Positions 45,186 to 53,989 of a DNA stretch of 64,000 nt are shown here, piece by piece. The stretch covers positions 2,790,001 to 2,854,000 of the forward strand of contig JADJQZ010000001.1 of assembly GCA_016712465.1 (NCBI GenBank), written 5' to 3'. Origin of the DNA: Candidatus Obscuribacter sp. Lineage in GTDB: Bacteria; Cyanobacteriota; Vampirovibrionia; Obscuribacterales; Obscuribacteraceae. Every line of letters starts with the position of its first letter. Within the stretch, counting starts at the first letter, position 1. Under the pieces are notes generated by a model. That model was not told the origin of the DNA and made no database searches. It saw only the letters and a list, made by a program, of their open reading frames with translations. The position numbers and the translations under genes were made by a program.

Positions 45186-45553
45186 AGGTACCACGGGGGT
45201 GGCAGGGTAGGCAGCCGGTTTAAACCGGCTGCGTTACTCCCCCGAAAGTGGAAGAGAAAAGCATTAAAAGTACCACGGGGGTGGCAGGGTAGGCAGCCGG
45301 TTCGCCGGCTGCGTTACTCCCCCGAAAGTGGAAGAGAAAAGCATTAAAAGTACCACGGGGGTGGCAGGGTAGGCAGCCGGTTTAAACCGGCTGCGTTACT
45401 CCCCCGAAAGTGGAAGAGAAAAGCATTGAAAGTACCACGGGGTGGCAGGGTAGCTCCCCCGAAGAGGAAGAGAAAAGCAATAAAGGTACCACGGGGGTGG
45501 CAGGGTAGGCAGCCGGATCACACCGGCTGCGTTACTCCCCGAAAGTGGAAGAG
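45182..45553 (+). repeat. Array of five hairpin-forming repeats
   Basis: Five tandem units spaced 82, 80, 82 and 54 bases (CCACGGGG cores at 45191, 45273, 45353, 45435 and 45489). Each full unit has nested complementary arms: CCAC..GGGGG on the left, an inner stem GCAGCCGG/CCGGCTGC, then CCCCC..GTGG on the right, ending GAAGAGAAAAGC. The loop of the inner stem differs (TTTAAA, TTCG, TTTAAA, absent, ATCACA) while the stem is unchanged. Unit 4 has lost the inner stem and the sequence around it. The array fills the gap between the gene ending at 45185 and the gene starting at 45580. It is not CRISPR: there are no unique spacers. Confidence 0.9.
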
Positions 45554-45579
45554 TCAAGGCTTGAATTTTGAGGTTCGCC

Positions 45580-46974
45580 ATGTCCTTCGATTCACTCTCT
45601 TTGTCCAGCGCATCAAAGACTCCGAAAGATTCGGACGATGGTTATGTAAGCGCGATAAATGAAATGGCTGCCGGTTTCGTTGAGCCCTTCCGCGCTGAAT
45701 TGAATGGCACCAGGCAATTATTTGGCGTTCAAATTGAGAATGCGGGAGTTGGTGAGCAAACTCTAGCGCATTCTGTGGGCACCTCGGTTGGAAATGCCTC
45801 ACTATATATTTCCTCCAATCTGTTGTTTGGGCGCTTCCTGGGTGTCCGCACAGCGTCTCTGGTGACGGGAGGTCTACTTGGTTTTGTCGCTCCGGTTCAA
45901 TCCGAGCAAGGTCTGCAGGAACGGTTTATTCAAGGCAGTGTCGGAGCGCTTACCAGCGCGGCGCTGGCGTTCAATCCCAAGAGCTTGTCTCCAGGTCTTA
46001 AAATGGGCAAGTCTGTCGGTTCGGTTGATACTCTCGGGGCTGGTCTGAAAAATACCTTAACAGCCAGTGCCGTTGCCGGCATAATCAGCACGGAAGGTGA
46101 CGCGCTGATTCGCACCGGCAAGCATGCCAGCCCCTCGGAACTCCTTTCTGGTGCCGGCATCTGGGCGGCAACCGGTGCCGTCTTTCATGGTACTGGAAAC
46201 GTGCTGCACAATGCAGCCATCTACCGCTCGCAGTTCCATGAATTTAAGAAACCAAGAACGGCAACCTTTTCCGATGGAAGCCGCATTGATTATGCTCATA
46301 CCTTGCTGTCAGGCGGACGATTCAAGCTTTCAGCCAACCCTGATGCAGAAGCAAGCGGTGAGTTGGTCCGCAAGCTTTCCGATATGGTTCGGATTGGCAA
46401 CCGGCACAGGTCTTTCACGTTGAGAAATAGAAGCGTTGATGACCTCTTCAGAGCCGAGCGTGTTCACAATATCGTCTTTGCCACTGACGCTGAGGCGATG
46501 CTTGCTCATGTTCCACCGGGCTCCAAGTTTCTTGGTGTCGGCAGTACCGCCCTGACTCTTGAAACAGCCTCCGGTAACGCCCTTAGAATACAGCCCAATG
46601 GAACCTCTATGAGGGCTGATATTCCAGAGATGTTAAAGCCAACGAAAGTAAACCAGGGTAGCAGCGGCAGGCATGAATACTGGCAAGTGGAGGAATTGCC
46701 CATAGCCAGGAATAAGCCGATTAGCGACGAGGATTACCTTAACTTGCTCATTGCTGCCAGGTCGAGGGGAGTGGGCATCTATGATGCTAAAAGAGCAAAC
46801 ACAGGTCGTCTGGAGGATGGGCGTTATGTCTTTGTTGATCCAGGTGCCGTGGGAGCCTATCCCCAGAAACTTAAGGATGGAATGACCGGACCTGCCAGCC
46901 GCTCTATTGAGGACATAGCACTTTACCTGGATGTCCATCCTGATACGCTCAACCGTTGGCTCAAAGCCTCTTAG
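45580..46974 (+). CDS. Hypothetical protein with kinase-like C-terminal motif
   Basis: About 464 residues, ATG 45580 with GAGG 6 bases ahead; a TTG four codons upstream is in frame. The N-terminal 210 residues are Gly/Ala/Ser-rich with hydrophobic helices (SVGNASLYISSNLLFGRFLG, ASLVTGGLLGFVAP). The C-terminal 170 residues carry LTLETASGNALRIQPNGTS, HEYWQVEELP, and GVGIYDAKRANTGRLEDGRY followed by VFVDPGAV. The last resembles a kinase-fold catalytic loop (D..(R/K).(A)N.G) and metal-binding 'DPG', as in HipA/aminoglycoside-kinase-like effectors. The last 20 residues look like a short HTH end (LYLDVHPDTLNRWLKA). Function not known; kinase-like assignment is inference. Confidence 0.7.
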   Translation: MSFDSLSLSSASKTPKDSDDGYVSAINEMAAGFVEPFRAELNGTRQLFGVQIENAGVGEQTLAHSVGTSVGNASLYISSNLLFGRFLGVRTASLVTGGLLGFVAPVQSEQGLQERFIQGSVGALTSAALAFNPKSLSPGLKMGKSVGSVDTLGAGLKNTLTASAVAGIISTEGDALIRTGKHASPSELLSGAGIWAATGAVFHGTGNVLHNAAIYRSQFHEFKKPRTATFSDGSRIDYAHTLLSGGRFKLSANPDAEASGELVRKLSDMVRIGNRHRSFTLRNRSVDDLFRAERVHNIVFATDAEAMLAHVPPGSKFLGVGSTALTLETASGNALRIQPNGTSMRADIPEMLKPTKVNQGSSGRHEYWQVEELPIARNKPISDEDYLNLLIAARSRGVGIYDAKRANTGRLEDGRYVFVDPGAVGAYPQKLKDGMTGPASRSIEDIALYLDVHPDTLNRWLKAS

Positions 46975-47739
46975 TTCTTTAGTCTAATTAACTAACGACA
47001 CCCAGACCGACGCTTCGGATTCATCGAGACAGACCCACTTGAATACTATGGTCGCCCCAATCAGAAGGCGCTGCAGAGCCGGTTTGATGTCGATTCGATA
47101 TAAGTTTTGCTCTTGCCTGCCAGGTAGACGTTTAAAGACACTGCTAAACCTTGTTCCAGTGCGCATCTTGAAAGCCTGATTGCAAGGGCATTTCCGTTAA
47201 TGCTGAGAAGCTATTAATAAGTTCCAATAGCATATACGATCGTCGCTTTGCCCATGGCACGGGCATGAAAAGTGGCTTGTATTGCTGATTTTAATGCCCT
47301 CATGTAGTAGGTGTCCGGAAGTCCTGAACTGATGCGTGTCTTGAAAAATTTATCTTCACTCATCTGCGAAGGCTGATAGTGGGCGTTTTCAGGAGGTTCA
47401 CACCTCTTGAGTTTCGAGGATTGTATATAGCTAATCTATCTAAAGTGTAGTCGTCATGCTGTATTGCAAAGTTGGTTAGACCGGGCTTATGATAACTGAC
47501 ATAGAAACGCAATTGAATTCCAAAGACATCGGCAAACGAGTTTCCACTACTTGCTTTGTACTGACGGTGTTACTGGACTCCTGGTGAAAGACTCAAGTCA
47601 CTCACCGGATGGCACACCTGCTTCTCTTGTTGTTCTCTACCAATAAAACCAAAAACCACAAGCCCCAAAGTGCACTTTGAGCCGGCCCTTACTCTGTCTG
47701 CCGGCGCGGTGCCACCGCTTACGATACCAGGAGGTCATC
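46975..47739. other. Long intergenic region
   Basis: About 765 bases. A minus-strand frame of 60 codons (46984-47166) encodes a protein-like segment (NLYRIDIKPALQRLLIGATI) but has no ribosome site, so it may be a remnant. No terminator, repeat or RNA gene is clear. The last part holds the strong ribosome site of the TPR gene at 47740. Confidence 0.4.
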
Positions 47740-48078
47740 ATGAGAAATCCCGCCGATGTAATGGAAAGAGCCGAACTCCATGAAGAGAAAGGTAACTATG
47801 TAGAGGCGGAAAGACTGTACAAAAAGGCTCTCTCACTCAAATGCAAAGAAGTGGGTGACCAGTCTTTTGAACTGATTCCTTATCTCTATAATCTGGGCAT
47901 GACGCAATACGTCAACGATCGCTACGACGATGCGCTCATTTCTTTGAGCCGGGTGCTTGGTCTGATGACCACCCAGGAAGAAGAGATCGGCAAGGAAGTA
48001 CGTGAACTTCGTAATCTTCTTGATGATGTTCGTCATGATGCAGAACAAGATTCGGTGCCTATGGCCGCCAACGCTTAA
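47740..48078 (+). CDS. Small TPR protein
   Basis: 112 residues, two to three TPR units (ADVMERAELHEEKGNYVEAE RLYKKAL...; LYNLGMTQYVNDRYDDALIS), no signal peptide, so cytosolic. ATG 47740 has a perfect AGGAGGT 4 bases upstream, one of the best ribosome sites in the window, which suggests high expression; an in-frame frame opening at 47677 has no site. It is followed by a strong terminator. A single small gene of unknown partner. Confidence 0.78.
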   Translation: MRNPADVMERAELHEEKGNYVEAERLYKKALSLKCKEVGDQSFELIPYLYNLGMTQYVNDRYDDALISLSRVLGLMTTQEEEIGKEVRELRNLLDDVRHDAEQDSVPMAANA

Positions 48079-48095
48079 AGCGTGGGACGGCAGTG

Positions 48096-48134
48096 AAAGA
48101 GACGAATTCTCCGCAAGAGCGTTCGTCTCTTTTG
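48096..48134. terminator. Strong rho-independent terminator
   Basis: An 11-bp perfect stem (AAAGAGACGAA at 48096-48106 with TTCGTCTCTTT at 48122-48132) with a 15-base loop, followed by TTGCTT on the plus strand. It sits 18 bases after the TPR stop and 27 bases beyond the end of the convergent minus-strand gene, and the flanking A/T runs allow function in both directions. Confidence 0.85.
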
Positions 48135-48160
48135 CTTAAATCCTGATGGACAGCCAGTTG

Positions 48161-48763
48161 TTACTGCTTGTCAGGCAGCCTGCCTTGCTCAAAACTACTT
48201 CGATCTTCGGCACTGGATAAATCAAGATCGAAATCCTGCCATGTCACACCGTCTTCTGAAAGTACGGCCGCTCTTACATCCCCGCTAAGGGCAGTGGTAA
48301 ATTCATAGGTGATTTGAGCTCCCTCTTCATTTGTGAAGCCTTCGCCCTGGCAATAAACTATGCCCGGTATTTCCTTCCTGACCCGGGTCCAAACGGTATC
48401 GAAAAGCTCCCAACCAAGCTCGCTATCCAGGGCTGCCAGGGGGCTGAAATTATAGATTACCTGCACCCGTTTCATATACTGGCAGAGCCAGCGCACGGCG
48501 TTAGCCGGTAATATGGGATTGGGTGCGTCCAGCAAACCTCTCACAGTCTCTTCGATGGCCTCATCAAACTGTGGCGTGCCGCTGGTTAACTTAAGTATGT
48601 CTACTACCGGTTCTCCACCGTCCAGATAAAGGGTCAACTCTTGCCAGTCACCCGGTTCTTCCTCCTGGTCGGATTCAATTTCTCCGTCCACTATTTTTTC
48701 CTGCAGCCAACAGGCGATGTCGTCTACTGAGATAGTCTTGTTGTTCAGTCCGTAAAACTTCAT
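48161..48763 (-). CDS. Hypothetical acidic protein
   Basis: 200 residues, soluble and acidic (EIESDQEEEPGDWQELTLYL), with no signal peptide. Start ATG 48761-48763. The middle (AVRWLCQYMKRVQVIYNFSP) and the C-terminal beta part (GIVYCQGEGFTNEEGAQITY) give no recognised family. It lies 32 bases downstream of the M28 peptidase on the same strand, so probably co-transcribed with it. Confidence 0.6.
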   Translation of the reverse strand: MKFYGLNNKTISVDDIACWLQEKIVDGEIESDQEEEPGDWQELTLYLDGGEPVVDILKLTSGTPQFDEAIEETVRGLLDAPNPILPANAVRWLCQYMKRVQVIYNFSPLAALDSELGWELFDTVWTRVRKEIPGIVYCQGEGFTNEEGAQITYEFTTALSGDVRAAVLSEDGVTWQDFDLDLSSAEDRSSFEQGRLPDKQ

Positions 48764-48795
48764 GGCTGTAGGCTTCCTGAGATACCTGGTAATTC

Positions 48796-49677
48796 CTAAG
48801 ACTTGCCGGCCAGATGGGCGATGGTGGCCGTCAGACCCAACACCGCTTCCTTATACACCTTCATGTTGATTTTGTCAGGTGTGTCCTGAGGCTGATGATA
48901 ATGTGGGTAACGATATGGTGCCGTGTCGGTCACCATTATGGCAGGGTAGCCTTGCTTCCAGAAGCTCATATGATCCGAGAGCGAAACCCCCTGGATGTTC
49001 TCATCGGCAGCCAACATTTCACAGGGAACATTGCTGAAAAGACGAAAAGCCGAGACCGTCTTTTCCAGTTGGGGCAGGCAATCTTCTCTCGAAACAAAGG
49101 CCAGGAAATTGCCTTGATCGGGCAGTCCAAGATCCTGCAATTCTTCTGGATAGCGCTGGGAACCGGCACCGGCCGTGAAGTAACCCATGGTCTCCAGGGA
49201 GAACATCAGATTTATGTGACGCCCCTGCGCCTTCAATGCGCGGGCATAGACCATGCTGCCCATGCCGTCGGTGTTGAAAAACTGTGCTTCTTCGTTGGCA
49301 AAGGCCACAAAGCGTAGACTTGATTTAGGGCGATAGTCTTTCAAATCATTGGCTATGGCCAGCACTGCTGCAACGCCGGTGCCGTTGTCGTTGGCCCCTG
49401 GTGTATCGAATTCGCTGTCGTAGTGCGCGCCTATGACTATATCGCCGCCATCGGGCTCACTGCCTGCAAGAACGGCTTCGATATTGGCGAAGTTCTGACC
49501 TCTGAACTCATATTCGAGCACGCTGACGGCAAGCCCTGTGGCTTTCAATTCCGCCTCGATATAAGAGGCTGCCCTTTTGAGTGCATCAGGCTTTTTGCAA
49601 TGTCTTTCACCTATGGACAGGCTTAAGGTTCGAATGTGCCTGTCTAGCAGTGATACAAGGCTGGTGTCTTTAGCCAT
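48796..49677 (-). CDS. M28-family zinc peptidase
   Basis: 293 residues. Metal ligands of the M28 fold are visible: His85 and Asp87 in GAHYDSEFDTP, Asp97 in GANDNGTGVAAV, the Glu pair in AFANEEAQFF (Glu129 catalytic, Glu130 ligand), an Asp in the segment near SLSDHMSFW, and a final His in RYPHYHQPQDTPDKI. M28 enzymes are aminopeptidases or, in some, glutaminyl cyclases. There is no signal peptide, so it is probably cytosolic. It starts at ATG 49675-49677. The substrate is unknown. Confidence 0.88.
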   Translation of the reverse strand: MAKDTSLVSLLDRHIRTLSLSIGERHCKKPDALKRAASYIEAELKATGLAVSVLEYEFRGQNFANIEAVLAGSEPDGGDIVIGAHYDSEFDTPGANDNGTGVAAVLAIANDLKDYRPKSSLRFVAFANEEAQFFNTDGMGSMVYARALKAQGRHINLMFSLETMGYFTAGAGSQRYPEELQDLGLPDQGNFLAFVSREDCLPQLEKTVSAFRLFSNVPCEMLAADENIQGVSLSDHMSFWKQGYPAIMVTDTAPYRYPHYHQPQDTPDKINMKVYKEAVLGLTATIAHLAGKS

Positions 49678-49768
49678 AAACTGATCCTGAACCCTAACGA
49701 GGACATTATTTTAGCCCCTTTAAGGTCGATTGCCAGACTCAAATTGACCGCTGACCAGAAGTGACGGT

Positions 49769-50413
49769 TCAGCGGCGCTGGTACAAGCTCTGTTCTTCCT
49801 GGGTGCGATCCAGTAAATGCTCCAGTGTGAGCAAGCTATAGCGCTCCAGGCGATCGTGATTAAGTTCCTTGCCTTCTACGGTCCAGCCCTGAGCATGTTC
49901 AAAAGTGAAGCTCATCAAGGGCTTGGTCTGGGCTTCTATGAGAGAAAGCCCAAGCACGCGGTCGGTGGGGATAAGAAAAAAATCGATGCAGTCTTCACTG
50001 CCTCGTATGACCAGGGCCAAAAGCCGTGTGGAAAAGCGACAGCGGTAATAGCTGACGGTACGATCTGCCCGCCGTTGGGTGCTGCCGTCGGCCAGTTCAT
50101 TAGTGAGACAGGGCGGTTGTACGCTCAACTCCAGTATCCTGGCATCGCTGCCATTGACTCGATTCAACTCCACCGCGTAAGGTTCCAGAGTGAAATAGAT
50201 TCTCTCCAAAAGAGCCTTCATCTCATTACCCTGGCTGGTGCCTGATTCACACCTGACGCTGACGGATTTAGCGTAGTCCCTGGTTTTAGCGGTTAGATAA
50301 TCCAGATAGTCCTGCCGGACGCTGGATGATAGCTGTCTGTAGTTTTCCAGAATATGTTGGCTCAGCCCCTGCGCTGAAGTTTGAGGCAAAGCATTATTGT
50401 TTACCGGCTTCAT
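49769..50413 (-). CDS. Hypothetical protein
   Basis: 214 residues, soluble. A helical N-terminus (SQHILENYRQLSSSVRQDYL) is followed by beta-rich sequence (YYRCRFSTRLLALVIRGSED CIDFFLIP) and a helical end. No signal peptide, no known motif. Start ATG 50411-50413. It is on the same strand as, and 99 bases after, the cryptochrome gene. Confidence 0.6.
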   Translation of the reverse strand: MKPVNNNALPQTSAQGLSQHILENYRQLSSSVRQDYLDYLTAKTRDYAKSVSVRCESGTSQGNEMKALLERIYFTLEPYAVELNRVNGSDARILELSVQPPCLTNELADGSTQRRADRTVSYYRCRFSTRLLALVIRGSEDCIDFFLIPTDRVLGLSLIEAQTKPLMSFTFEHAQGWTVEGKELNHDRLERYSLLTLEHLLDRTQEEQSLYQRR

Positions 50414-50512
50414 TGAACTGTACTTATCTCTGGGGGCATGACAACCTGTCTAAGAATAGCTATCTTCCTCAACTTGCTGTAGTTAACTAATTATCAGAGG
50501 CAAAGGTATATA

Positions 50513-52243
50513 TTACTGGGTAAATTGCTCCGGAATGGCAACCTGTCCAGCTTTCAAGAGGGCTGTTAATTTCTGGAAAACGGCTCTGTCCTTTTCCTTA
50601 TCCTGTGGTGAGCGCTTTTTTAGAGAATTTATGGGCATGGACAGCCTTTGATTGTCCTTGAGTTTCTCCCACTTCCTCTCCAAAAATGCCCAGTAGAGCC
50701 TGGTTACAGGGCAGCTTTTGGGATCGAAACGGCAACTGCGGCAATAGTCGCTCATTTTATTGATGTAGGCCGCCCCGCTCACATAGGGCTTGGTGGTGAT
50801 CATATCGGCCAGGCTGAAGGTGCCCATGGCCAGCACATTTGGTTCTACTACCCAGTCGTAGGCATCGGCATAAGCCACCCAGAACCAGTCGCTCAATTGT
50901 CTAGGCTCAATATCCAGTAAGGTGCCGAGATTGCAAAGAATCATCAGTCTTGTAATGTGATGACTGTAGCCTTCCTTAAGGACGTCTTGCACCACATGGT
51001 CGAGGCAGTTGAGACCGCAGGGCTGTCCCCAGAAAGCCGGGGGCAGGTCTTCATGGCTATCGAGATAATTAGGGGCGGCACCGCCATCGCCAGAGAAGAG
51101 ATTCTCTTGCTGCGAGCCGTCAAAACTGTGTCCAGACCAGGCTCCATAGCCTGCATCACCAGGGCTGCTCCGGATCTCTGCCCGAGCTCGCCCTTTGCGG
51201 AAGCCGTCCGTGTGTACATGCACTGCTCTGACAAACTCCCGCCAACCTAGCACCTGTCTGATAAAACCTTCTTTGCTGGCAAGCGGTAGATCCATATTCA
51301 TCACGTCTTCAACCACCTGACCGGGAAGAATTCGATGAATATTTAAAAGTGGCGAAATTCTGGTATGGAAAAGTCCACTGGACCTACTGGACATAGCATC
51401 TTCGTAGGGTCCGAAATGCGGCAGGCAATTCTCCTTTGCCCACTGCCAGAGATGGTCGGCATCAGCCTGGCTGGCGGGCAGATGCTCTAGCGATAGTTGG
51501 CCAGGATGCCTTGCGAACCGGCTCTCGATAAGAGCGCCCACTTCCTTAGTGATTTCGTCTGGAGAAAATAAAGGCACCGCCGGTGGTTGCGGCTCACCTT
51601 TCCAGGGCAGCCGATTCTCGCTATCGAAGCTGTATTTCCCTCCCTGTGGTTTGCCTGCTTCCATAAGAATATTCGTTTTCTGCCTGAGGCGCCTGTAGAA
51701 GGCGTCCATGCGAAACTTGCCGTCCTTTTCACAGGCAAGCAAGTCTTCCACGTCTGCCAGCCAGCCTTGGTGTGGTACCACCTGCAATGCACCACGGTCT
51801 ACTAACCCTTGCAGATCCTTGCGTAGTTCAAGCTCAGCCGCTTCCATCATGGTCACGGTTCCAACTTCGCTCAACAACTGCTCCAGGGCCTGGCTGTAAG
51901 GACCGTTCACCACCATGTGCTTGACGGCTACGCCCCGCCTGGCTTGCTCCAGGGCAAAATGCCTGAGATTGCTCAATATAAGGGCCAGCTTCTGCTTGTG
52001 GTAAGGTCTGCGGGCTGCCTTCCAGGGGCTTTCAACGAGAATGATGCCGCATTCTTGCGGGGGCAACTTTGAGAGGGGACCGATTCTATCGGTGACTTGA
52101 TCATAAGGAAGGTAGAACCACTTACGATTTTCCTGGCTTAAGCCCCGGCTGCACTCGGTTAAGAGGGTTTTGAACTTTGAAGGCACTGTACGGGTCCTGA
52201 TGGAATCCCTAAAAATATTAGCCGGTTTTAGATTAAATGCCAC
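50513..52243 (-). CDS. Iron-sulfur cryptochrome/photolyase (FeS-BCP, PhrB-type)
   Basis: 576 residues. This is the photolyase-related class with a 4Fe-4S cluster, whose studied members repair (6-4) photoproducts using light. The start of the fold, GIILVESPWKAARRPYHKQK, is typical of the class. The four cluster ligands are visible: Cys413 in GLNCLDHVV and Cys501, Cys504 and Cys511 in YCRSCRFDPKSCP. FAD-domain blocks include GWREFVRAVH, GYSHHITRLMILCNLGTLL and DWFWVAYADAYDWVVEPNVL. A Gly/Ser-rich stretch of about 45 residues (about 355-398) between two FAD-domain blocks is unusually long, explaining the extra size. It starts at GTG 52241-52243; no ATG is available. Confidence 0.9.
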   Translation of the reverse strand: MAFNLKPANIFRDSIRTRTVPSKFKTLLTECSRGLSQENRKWFYLPYDQVTDRIGPLSKLPPQECGIILVESPWKAARRPYHKQKLALILSNLRHFALEQARRGVAVKHMVVNGPYSQALEQLLSEVGTVTMMEAAELELRKDLQGLVDRGALQVVPHQGWLADVEDLLACEKDGKFRMDAFYRRLRQKTNILMEAGKPQGGKYSFDSENRLPWKGEPQPPAVPLFSPDEITKEVGALIESRFARHPGQLSLEHLPASQADADHLWQWAKENCLPHFGPYEDAMSSRSSGLFHTRISPLLNIHRILPGQVVEDVMNMDLPLASKEGFIRQVLGWREFVRAVHVHTDGFRKGRARAEIRSSPGDAGYGAWSGHSFDGSQQENLFSGDGGAAPNYLDSHEDLPPAFWGQPCGLNCLDHVVQDVLKEGYSHHITRLMILCNLGTLLDIEPRQLSDWFWVAYADAYDWVVEPNVLAMGTFSLADMITTKPYVSGAAYINKMSDYCRSCRFDPKSCPVTRLYWAFLERKWEKLKDNQRLSMPINSLKKRSPQDKEKDRAVFQKLTALLKAGQVAIPEQFTQ

Positions 52244-52331
52244 GGGATTCTAGTTTGGCTTCAACCCATTGGGTACATAAGAGACTTGGCATTCCTGTTT
52301 TGAGTTGTCCCATTCAATAGAGATATTAATT

Positions 52332-52931
52332 ATGACCCCAAGTGCAAGATCCGCCATGTCCCTATCCCTGCTCGCTTCATTAACTGCCTTGCTATTGGTG
52401 CAGAACCCTGCGGCGGCCCAAATCGAGATTAACGGCAGCAATGGTGAGACTGTGAGAATCGGTCCCGGTGGAATCTCGGTTAAATCAGGCAGCGATAATG
52501 TGCAAATTGGCACCGGTCAGGGCAAAGCTACGGTGAAGGTGAAGAGCGGTCATAAAAATCAGGTACGAGTGCAATCGGCCAAGGTGAAGGCTGGTAATAA
52601 AGTCTCCAGCGGCACCAAGGTAAATGTAGTGGCACCGCAAAATGCGCTGGCCGAAAACCTGGTCATTATGCAAAATAATACTAATGCCACATATAACTGT
52701 CGCGGCGGCCGGTGCTCCATTACCAGCAATAACTGCGATATTGTCTTGAACGGAGTCTGCAGCCAGTTAGTGATTACAGGCAACAATAACAATGTAGTCT
52801 GCGAAAGTGTCGGCCAGGTCTCGGTGCTCGGCAACAATAATCAGTTGACTTATAACCGTGGTCTGAACGGCCAGGAACCGGTGGTCTCCATTCTCGGCAA
52901 CAACAACGAAGCAGGTCGCAGCCGGAACTGA
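52332..52931 (+). CDS. Exported DUF3060-like protein
   Basis: 199 residues. Signal peptide (SLSLLASLTALLLVQNPAAA) then a basic, Gly/Lys/Val-rich middle and a C-terminal beta-solenoid region with repeated 'GNNN' turns (VITGNNNNVVCE, VSVLGNNNQLTYN, VSILGNNNEAG), typical of DUF3060. Four cysteines around 118-130 and 138-160 may form disulfides. Probably periplasmic or surface; function unknown. I prefer ATG 52332 because the signal peptide follows directly; the frame opens 9 codons upstream with a TTG. Divergent from the cryptochrome gene. Confidence 0.75.
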   Translation: MTPSARSAMSLSLLASLTALLLVQNPAAAQIEINGSNGETVRIGPGGISVKSGSDNVQIGTGQGKATVKVKSGHKNQVRVQSAKVKAGNKVSSGTKVNVVAPQNALAENLVIMQNNTNATYNCRGGRCSITSNNCDIVLNGVCSQLVITGNNNNVVCESVGQVSVLGNNNQLTYNRGLNGQEPVVSILGNNNEAGRSRN

Positions 52932-52934
52932 AGA

Positions 52935-53846
52935 TTATTTAGAAAGATCGTAATTGGCAATGAAGAGTTCGTTGCCGACCTTGCTTTCCTTGGCCAGGTT
53001 GCAATTGTTCATGCCATATTGCAGGCTCCAGCTCTGGATATTGGCGAACTTATATAGCTCTCGAATTTCCGGACAATCGTCATAGGTAATCAGGAAACGA
53101 TGTTTGGTCTTGGCGAGCAGCTTGGCTAATTTCCAGTGATCAAAGGCGTGTAGACTGCCACCCTTGCCATAAAGCCTGGTAGCGGTGTAGTAGGGCGGAT
53201 CGAGAAACAAGAATACGTCATCACCTTCTCTAGTAATGAGATCTTGGAACTCACCGCAGGTTATCTTGGTGTCTCTCAGGGCTTCCGGCATTGGTGAAAG
53301 CCTTTCCACCGAGGAAGCGGTGAAGCGTCTTAAGCTGGCGCTGGCGCTGAAACCACCGGCTCTGGTCGTGCCTGAGAAAGTAACCCTATTAAAGAAGAAA
53401 AAGAGCAGCGCCTGTCGATAGGAGTCTTCGGGGTTTTCTTCTCTTGCTTTCAGGAAGTACTGCTTAATCTCTTCGGCATCGGCAAAGCCGGCTCGCAGGC
53501 TCTCCAATTCCGTCATCAAACTGCGGCAGATATCCGGATCTTGCACCGACTGCCAAAATGCCACCAGTTCAGTGAACTTGTCGTTAATCCAATATGATTT
53601 TGCCAGCTTTATGGAACGGGCATGAAAGTAGACGCTGCCGCCGCCCACTAAAGGTTCTCTGTATTCACCGGCAGCAGTCGGGAATACCCTGGCAATTTGC
53701 TCGATGGCCTTCTGCTTGCCGCCCGGATAACGCAAAGGTGAGCGGAACTTGTCGTGAGCGGCAGACTTGGCAACCGGAAGGGCTTCCGTCTCTGCCTTTG
53801 TGAGGGTCTGGGCTTGGTCTTTCAAAATGCTTTTTGTCATGTTCAT
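52935..53846 (-). CDS. D12-class N6-adenine DNA methyltransferase
   Basis: About 303 residues. Dam-like enzyme with the class order: RYPGGKQKAIEQIA (AdoMet motif I), YREPLVGGGSVYFHARS, the target/motif region FFFNRVTFSGTTRAGGFS, and the catalytic DPPYYTATR (motif IV). Such enzymes methylate the exocyclic N6 of adenine; GATC is a common target but specificity cannot be read here. ATG 53846 is the likely start; a TTG 19 codons upstream is also in frame. It lies head-to-head with the HaeIII-family endonuclease gene, 143 bases away, as in a restriction-modification locus. Confidence 0.9.
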   Translation of the reverse strand: MNMTKSILKDQAQTLTKAETEALPVAKSAAHDKFRSPLRYPGGKQKAIEQIARVFPTAAGEYREPLVGGGSVYFHARSIKLAKSYWINDKFTELVAFWQSVQDPDICRSLMTELESLRAGFADAEEIKQYFLKAREENPEDSYRQALLFFFFNRVTFSGTTRAGGFSASASLRRFTASSVERLSPMPEALRDTKITCGEFQDLITREGDDVFLFLDPPYYTATRLYGKGGSLHAFDHWKLAKLLAKTKHRFLITYDDCPEIRELYKFANIQSWSLQYGMNNCNLAKESKVGNELFIANYDLSK

Positions 53847-53989
53847 ATAATAATCTGGAACTGCCCTTCTTGCATCACACAGTTGGAACTTTTCAATGTT
53901 CAAGATGATATGCAGGCTAGGGCTTTTCTATATATGCTGCCCCGAGGGTGTAACACCGCTCAAGGCTAGCTTCACGTTAGACTTAGGTC

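Noticed and set aside
44160..45194. Long minus-strand open frame (about 344 codons) opposite the glycine-rich protein gene
   Set aside because: It mirrors the repetitive codons of the plus-strand gene, has no ribosome site, and its composition (many I, V, G, T) is that of an antisense shadow.
45182..45553. CRISPR array
   Set aside because: The units are complete 80-base repeats without unique spacers, and no cas genes are present.
46984..47166. 60-codon minus-strand gene
   Set aside because: Protein-like composition but no ribosome site and no recognised family; left as unproven.
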